From Xiphydria camelus (lineage: Eukaryota; Arthropoda; Insecta; Hymenoptera; Xiphydriidae), in contig OY783198.1 in the NCBI GenBank assembly GCA_963678675.1, forward strand, positions 27,018,684 through 27,082,683: DNA of 64,000 bases. Reading direction: 5' to 3'. The notes below the pieces were generated by a model, which was given only the letters and a program-made list of their open reading frames with translations, ran no database searches and had not been told where the DNA came from. Below, in pieces: positions 58,301 to 64,000 of the stretch. Every line of letters begins with the position of its first letter. The stretch's first letter is position 1. The position numbers and the translations under genes are program-made.

Positions 58301-59606
58301 CGCGCAGACGTTAGTATACCGGCGAGTTCAACCCGTGTACCCTTGCGAATTGCTTTCGTCCTGTGTGACTCGGCAGCGTCCCTGCGGTAATGCTAATTTA
58401 TATTTTTGCTGTCGGGAGAGATAAAAGCGAAAGAAACATCGATGGAATTTTTTTTTAACAATATAATGGGAGCTATTGATATTCACGCCGTTTATGACTC
58501 GGCGAAGGGAGCGTGCTATAAACAGAAATAAAAAAGGCATATCTGCGCAATTCTTTCCGCGTTTTATGTCGGAAACGTCTCTCTCTAATTTCGGTCAGTT
58601 GCCAAGAAAGATTTATGCATCTATGTCCCTATACTCGGGGTTTTATCGACCTTCGACGCGAGGAATATTCCGAAACCATTAACCCAATTATTTCAGACAG
58701 GCTTCCTCTTACAGGCTTATATGCACATGCGTCGTGACACACTTGCCAATCGAGATAAGAAAAGGGAAGCAGAAAAAGTAAAACTCGACGGTCGTCCAGT
58801 TTACCTTGGATAATAATATCTCGAAGCAATTCCTAGGTGCGAGGCCTCGGTTGGTGTAAGAACTATCTAATCTATCGAAAATCGCGAATTCTATAATAAT
58901 TTCCTTTGGGAGTCTAGATACACTGCTTTTCTGAAGAGGTGAAGATAAATCTTAAAATTGAAAGAAAAAAATGAACTTATCGTTACCGTCTTCTCGTTAA
59001 TCGAGTCTCTCTCTCGTTCCAAACCTCGTCGAGATGCAGCGCGAAAGTGAATCTTGCAGGTACGTCAGTTCTCGCGCACACAAAATGCACGAAAGTTAAT
59101 TTTATTCGCGCGTTTTTCGATCGACTGCACTTTTAGTTACGCCCCTAAAAATTGGTGGATGAATTGATTTCTTTGAAGAAGCTCGATTTCACTGATCCCG
59201 TCGCTCCTCATCCGAATGTTCGAGCTCTAAACGCGACTGTCGCGTACCGCGGAGCTATATCCGAAGTGCATCTTGCCCGACAGCACGCCCAACACTAAAG
59301 AGATGAGCCTCGAGTCTCCCGGTATCTCGAAATCGCCCTCAAGGTCGTCTGCATTTTTATGAAAGGTTCACACCGGCGCTCGGTAAACGGAACAGATTAA
59401 CGACCGTGTAAGGACGACCGCCGATTAGCATCCCGTTCCGTGAACGTCGCCCGAGGTGGACGACTGCTGAAAAAGAATCCCGGAAAGCGGTAGATTTTGG
59501 AATGTTTGCAAGAAAGGCGAAGGCTGCGTTAAAGATATTCGCCGAACTTCGTTCCCTTGTGGATGGCGAGTGCTTGAGGCGAGGTTCTCGTGAGCCTGGT
59601 GTATTT

Positions 59607-59682
59607 CGTCCCCTTGGAGCAAAACTATACCAAGTCACATTTGTAAATGTTTGACTTGGTATACTTCTGCTCTAAGGGGACG
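59607..59682. repeat. Short hairpin of pre-miRNA size
   Basis: CGTCCCCTTGGAGCAAAACT, then ATACCAAGTCA, pairs with TGACTTGGTATACTTCTGCT, then CTAAGGGGACG. That is about 31 nt per arm, a few mismatches and a loop of about 14 nt. It may be a tiny foldback element or a small-RNA precursor; the sequence alone cannot decide. Confidence 0.6.
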
Positions 59683-61517
59683 ATTTGTGCCGGCGCGATT
59701 GCGCCTGGCGTTAGGTGACCGGACTTGCAGCGGTGTATTTTAATGACCGTGGAAGATATTCCTGAGGCGCTAGCTGATTGTGTGCAACAGGTGCTCTTAG
59801 GAGTTATGGAATAAGAGGGGAAAAAATGAAATATTTATCTAGCGTTTAGAAAAAAGTACCGTGACAGTAATGAATCCATGGATCGTACATAAAATACTAG
59901 GATTTAAAAAGTGAAAGTTTGTTCCATTATAAAAAATGCTATTAAGTTTAAAGATGTTGTTAAAGTTGAAGCAGAGACACTCATAAATTACATAATATTA
60001 TTGCAATAGGGTGAGAAGGTTTATTACGGTGCAGCACGACAGGAATAGATTGAAGATACGTATTAGTCGTGACATTCAGTTTTCACTTTTGCTTTTTATT
60101 GGAAATCTCCACGATTTTTCCACGCAATAAGTGAAAGTTGAAAAATAAAGGGGAAATGAAATACTTTACGAAGGGGTCTCTGGTCCTACGATAAAACGTT
60201 GCGAGAGATTGATGCTAAAAATATACGGTAAGATTCTAAAATTCAAACAGTTGTGAAATAATTTTCTGAAGCTACCAGGAAGTACTACGACTAAAACCCA
60301 AAGGAATCGAAGACGCGGGGGTTCACGGCAATTCCGCAAAACGCGCGATTACTCACGGTCGTCTGGGAGTTCGGAAATAAACCGACTGATTCATATTCAT
60401 GCCGAATTCTGGAAACATTCAGGGTCGCTCATAAGTGATTCCACCTCAGCGTGGACTTGCAAATCGCGTTCCGTCCGTGCGTACGACGTCTCGCTGTAGT
60501 TATGCAACGCCACCGTAAATGAGACAAAGAGCGAGACGTCTTCATATTTTACAATTTCCTCAAAGATCCATTACTGATGCGCAGAAACACTCCAAAACTA
60601 CGAGTAGGAAGAAGTAGGAAAGGGAATTGACGATACGATTCGTTCGATTAACCTTTCACTGCGAATACGTTGGCCTTCGGCGTTGTCTAGCTTCTAAATT
60701 CTTCTCGAAAGTGAGGGTTAACGACGTACATAATCCGGACTAAAAATAGCTGATCTCGATCGTGGCGAAATACGAGAAATCATATTATACCATGTCGTAC
60801 CGAATACTCCGATATTTTGCAACGGTCACCGGGTGAACATCATTCCGAGAATGCTCCTTTGATCAGTCAAGAAGCTACCAGATGATATTTGCCATCAGAA
60901 CGAGGCCTCATCACTCGCGACTCACCTCGCATGTGTACACAATGGTGCAAAGGCCGGCGGATTTTTTCGCCTCGTTTTCCCTCGCGAGTAATTATGCGCC
61001 ATGTCGCCATCGGGTACTCGACGTATCTCGGTGCCGATTGTAAATTATCCTCGCTACGGGCGAAAAAAATAAATCCGAGGCTAAAAAGTCATCTCGGCGA
61101 GATGAATGAATAATGTGGAGGCAACGTGATCCGTTTCACAAAGACAATAGCGTTTAGTGCCCATAGCGACGCCATGGGCGTCGTTGAACTTTGACGCAAC
61201 GGTTCACGAAAAAAAAGCGGACGATGCTTTTGTACTATCGAAGCAGCTGTGGAAGCAGCGCGGTACCAGTCACCTCTCCGCTTCTCGCGGTCACATCAGA
61301 CGGCGTCAGCTTCGGAGATTTCTCAATTCGAAAGATTCACTTGTAGTGTCGCAACGTCGGCCAGCCGTGGTTCACTAAATTTGTCTGGACATCTACATGT
61401 GTTACACGTGGGCAGATATAGTACATATGTATCTGTGGAAACATAAAATCGATATCCAATGTTTCTTGTACTGCTACCGAAATGTATTATCGTACAGTTA
61501 AATCTCCCCCGACATGT

Positions 61518-61769
61518 TACAGGGGAAGAAATGATTTTGCAGTTTTAACAAAACTAGGTTTTGCTGAGAATTTCTTGCCATCGTGACAACAATATTATTT
61601 GTAGCAACAAAAGATATGCCCAATAATATTTTTAATATTTGCTAGGATGGCAAATATTTTTACCGACAAAAATTTCACTGTGATTGTAGTTAAATTTGCT
61701 ATTATCGAACGCATCCTTTGCTGCCACAAATAATATTTTTGATCGCGAAATAATTTTTTTTCCGTGCAG
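61518..61769. mobile_element. Second copy of the 33492 MITE family
   Basis: It shares with 33492-33782 the order GATTTTGCAG/GGTTTTGCTGAGAA, ATCGTGACAA, AATATTTGCTxGGAT, TTTCACTGTGATTGTAGTTA and CACAAATAATATTTTTG. The ends TACAGGGGAAGAAATG and TTTTTTTTCCGTGCA are diverged inverted repeats. Confidence 0.7.
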
Positions 61770-63262
61770 TTGTGGTACAATTTTCGCAAGAAATTAAATT
61801 TGGAAAAAAAAACGTGATTTGCTATTATTTCCTATAGCGTAACATTTCTTACAATCGACGAACGATGCAAAGACACCTTCGATCCTGATTTCTCTCATGC
61901 GATCTGCACCAGATCTACCCTCGAACGCGACTGTCCGCGTATCTCCTCACGACGATGCACTTTCACCGGATACCCGTTTTACGCGTCACGCGGAAGTGGT
62001 GGTATTAAGGAAAAATTTGAATTCAACGTGGAAACCAGTTTTATTACGTTATTTACAAAAAATGGATAATATATAAGCCGGCACGTCCACGCATATCGCA
62101 TAAATTACGTACACCAGTGCGATAGTGTGTGCGTGCCGAGAGGAGACTTTCTCGGGATATCCGGGATCGGAGCGATCGAATGATTAATTGCCGTTGCGCA
62201 TTAAAAATTACAAAAATAACTATTACCCGACGTGTCAACGATCGACTTGCGCAATCGCGTTGCGAACGATCGTGCGAAACGTCCAACTGTTGACACTTAT
62301 TGAGTAACGAAGGGTCGAAAATTAATTGCAGACGCGCTCATTCTCGTGATCCCCTATAAATAATTCACTTTCTACAAAGAAAATGCAAGCGCGTTACTCG
62401 CGCGGGAATGTACGCGAGAGAAATGCATTTCTCCAGAGTGCCCTCTCGAAGAGAGTACCTACAAATCCTCTGAGGAACGAGTGACCCGAAAATCAGCTCC
62501 AATAGTATGGCAACGCGATAGATAAAATTTAGGAATATACAGGAATTGGACCAGCTAATTTCAGAGTTACTCCTTCCGCACTCGAAGGTTTACGATTGAT
62601 TTGGCGTTTACACATTTTCATCCTAAATTGAAATTTACAAAACCGGTGAAAAAATTCGAATTTAGCCTAGAACTATGATCAAGTTCTATTTACAAAGATG
62701 CAAACAATTATAAATACGGAGATTTCAAGTACTTTGACAAAGTACTTCGAATTCAACTTCTGCGAGTCTATCAAGGCTCCTATCGTTGGTCAACAGGATT
62801 AATTCCTTAATTAAATAAGGATGCCGATAAAAAAAAATACCTCTACCTAACACAACTGACTTATTCGACAAGTAAATCTAATCACTGGACTCCCCAGGCA
62901 GGGATTACTTTGTCGAATGCACGAGCCCTCGGTTCCAGCGAACATCGAAGGGGCAACTGGGACTGCTTTGTTTACTTATACTAAACTCCGTCAAAATTTG
63001 ATTCAGCAAAACCTTGCAATCAAACGTAAGTGGAATACCCGAATATTGCTATCAAACCCATACAATATACCGGAACTACCCGAATCAAGATGACGAGAAT
63101 TATATGCTTTCAAAACCCATCACTTTAAGCTTAAATGAAATCTATGAAAAACCCTAACGTCGCATAGATAGACGGATGTGACTGGAAAATTCACCGGTCA
63201 TTGAGCGTCTTTGAGCGTTTCTTTAGTACGACCAGCTTTGCTTAGGAAATCGATCTTAGAAC

Positions 63263-64000
63263 CTATTGAGGATTGTCGGAAGGTAGACCCTTGATGGCGA
63301 AAATTCCTCGGAATAAGGGCTTCAGCGTCTCCAAGATGCTCTGTGTTCGACGGGCTGAATTCTGTAACGTGAAAAGCATCAGTTTTTATTTACTAAATTC
63401 AACACAATATTTTTTAAACATAATAAAAAATATCCGATAATTCGAACTTGCGCTAAATGTATACCTAGTCGAATGAAACAAAAACAAAGAGTTTAGAGTT
63501 TTGAAAAAGAAAAGCCCGTTGCTCTTACACGCGGCTCAATGTGCACCTCGTTGCCCGTAAGTGCATCGTATATTTATGCAGGCGAGATATACGACAACGC
63601 GTAATAACTACTCGCCTAGCTTCACCTCGTCGTACGGACGAGTACAGAAGCGCTCGATATAAGGACACGCACTCGGTTACGCGTTATCGCGTGTGATTTT
63701 GCAATCGGATCGAGTGAAGGGAAAAACCTCTGTGCACACCCAAAGCACTCTGCGTACGTATATTCCAGCGTGTGCACGCGTGCAACCGTGACTAGGTGTT
63801 CGCGCGTATCCGTTCAACCGCATTTACAGAGCCGTACGGGTAAACTGCAATTATGGCGCGCGCGCACAACGTCGGTCATCGACGCCGAAGCGAGACTTAC
63901 GAGAATAACGCCACTGACTACGCGGCTGACGTTCGTGATGAGGTTGAATCCGTTGCCGAAAACGGGGGGCGGAATGTCGAGGGACACCCTCGTCCTGTCG
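63263..64000 (-). CDS. 3' end of a further cluster gene (gene 6), cut by the window edge
   Basis: Two minus-strand exons are visible: 64000-63901 (open to the right) ending CTC|GTAAGT, and 63361-63263 starting TTACAG|AAT and ending in TAG. They join in phase 0. The visible 65 residues include SLDIPPPVFGNGFNLITNVS, then RVVSGVIL at the junction. The 32-residue last exon reads NSARRTQSILETLKPLFRGI, then FAIKG and a short polar tail. The penultimate-exon helix joined in phase 0 to a short C-terminal helix exon matches cluster genes 1, 2, 3 and 5. The N-terminus and signal peptide lie beyond the window. No family is recognised. Confidence 0.72.

Larger units (their letters stand above)
51712..63262. 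other. Large intergenic region (about 11.5 kb) with no supported gene
   Basis: No frame with splice support or a recognisable product was found, although chance frames up to about 150 codons occur on both strands. It holds two adjacent MITEs (52176, 52472), a (GA)n run, a Pol III-like unit (55249), a small hairpin (59607) and a MITE copy (61518). An exact palindrome AGGAAATTCCT near 51978 lies upstream of cluster gene 5 and resembles a kB half-site pair. Confidence 0.5.

Noticed and set aside
1..64000. CRISPR arrays, rRNA, prokaryotic operons or viral genes
   Set aside because: None seen. The repeats are inverted-repeat elements or simple and tandem repeats, and every supported gene is intron-split.

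Overview
This 64 kb window is nuclear DNA of an insect, most likely a hymenopteran (ant, bee or wasp). The genes are split by short GT-AG introns, there are many small terminal-inverted-repeat elements, and one gene looks like abaecin, an antimicrobial peptide known from Hymenoptera. Nothing is bacterial: there are no operons, ribosome-binding sites, rRNA or CRISPR arrays. I built the gene models by reading splice sites and checking that the reading frame is kept across every junction.

Left part (1-29.4 kb), plus strand. Two tandem THEM6-like (hotdog-fold, thioesterase-related) genes lie at 3570-7601 and 10309-11723. After a long gene-poor stretch comes a complete four-exon tetraspanin (19988-25438) with a 3.9 kb first intron. 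At 28.4-29.4 kb is a compact gene for a short proline-rich secreted peptide resembling abaecin. It has a TATA box, an inferred non-coding first exon, two NF-kB-like half matches upstream and a poly(A) signal downstream.

Right part (29.5-64 kb), minus strand. Six consecutive genes, the last cut by the window edge, all lie on the minus strand. The five with complete 5' ends each have an N-terminal signal peptide. Short final exons joined in phase 0 close five of the six; the Gly/His gene ends in a long exon instead, but carries the same phase-0 module internally. The small final or internal exons code for amphipathic helices, with a recurring junction in which an exon ending in (D/N)-(I/V)-F-N meets one starting I-P-I-(T/S). 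Members differ greatly in the middle: Thr/Pro-rich, Ala/Gly-rich with duplicated exons, Gly-Gly-His repeats, or Arg/Tyr-rich. I recognise no named family. It looks like a local array of secreted, possibly structural or glandular proteins and is the best candidate here for an undescribed system.

The rest is intron and intergenic DNA with at least fifteen inverted-repeat elements (MITE-like or foldback), several inside introns, plus tandem repeats, simple repeats and one Pol III-like unit. 51.7-63.2 kb has no gene I can support.
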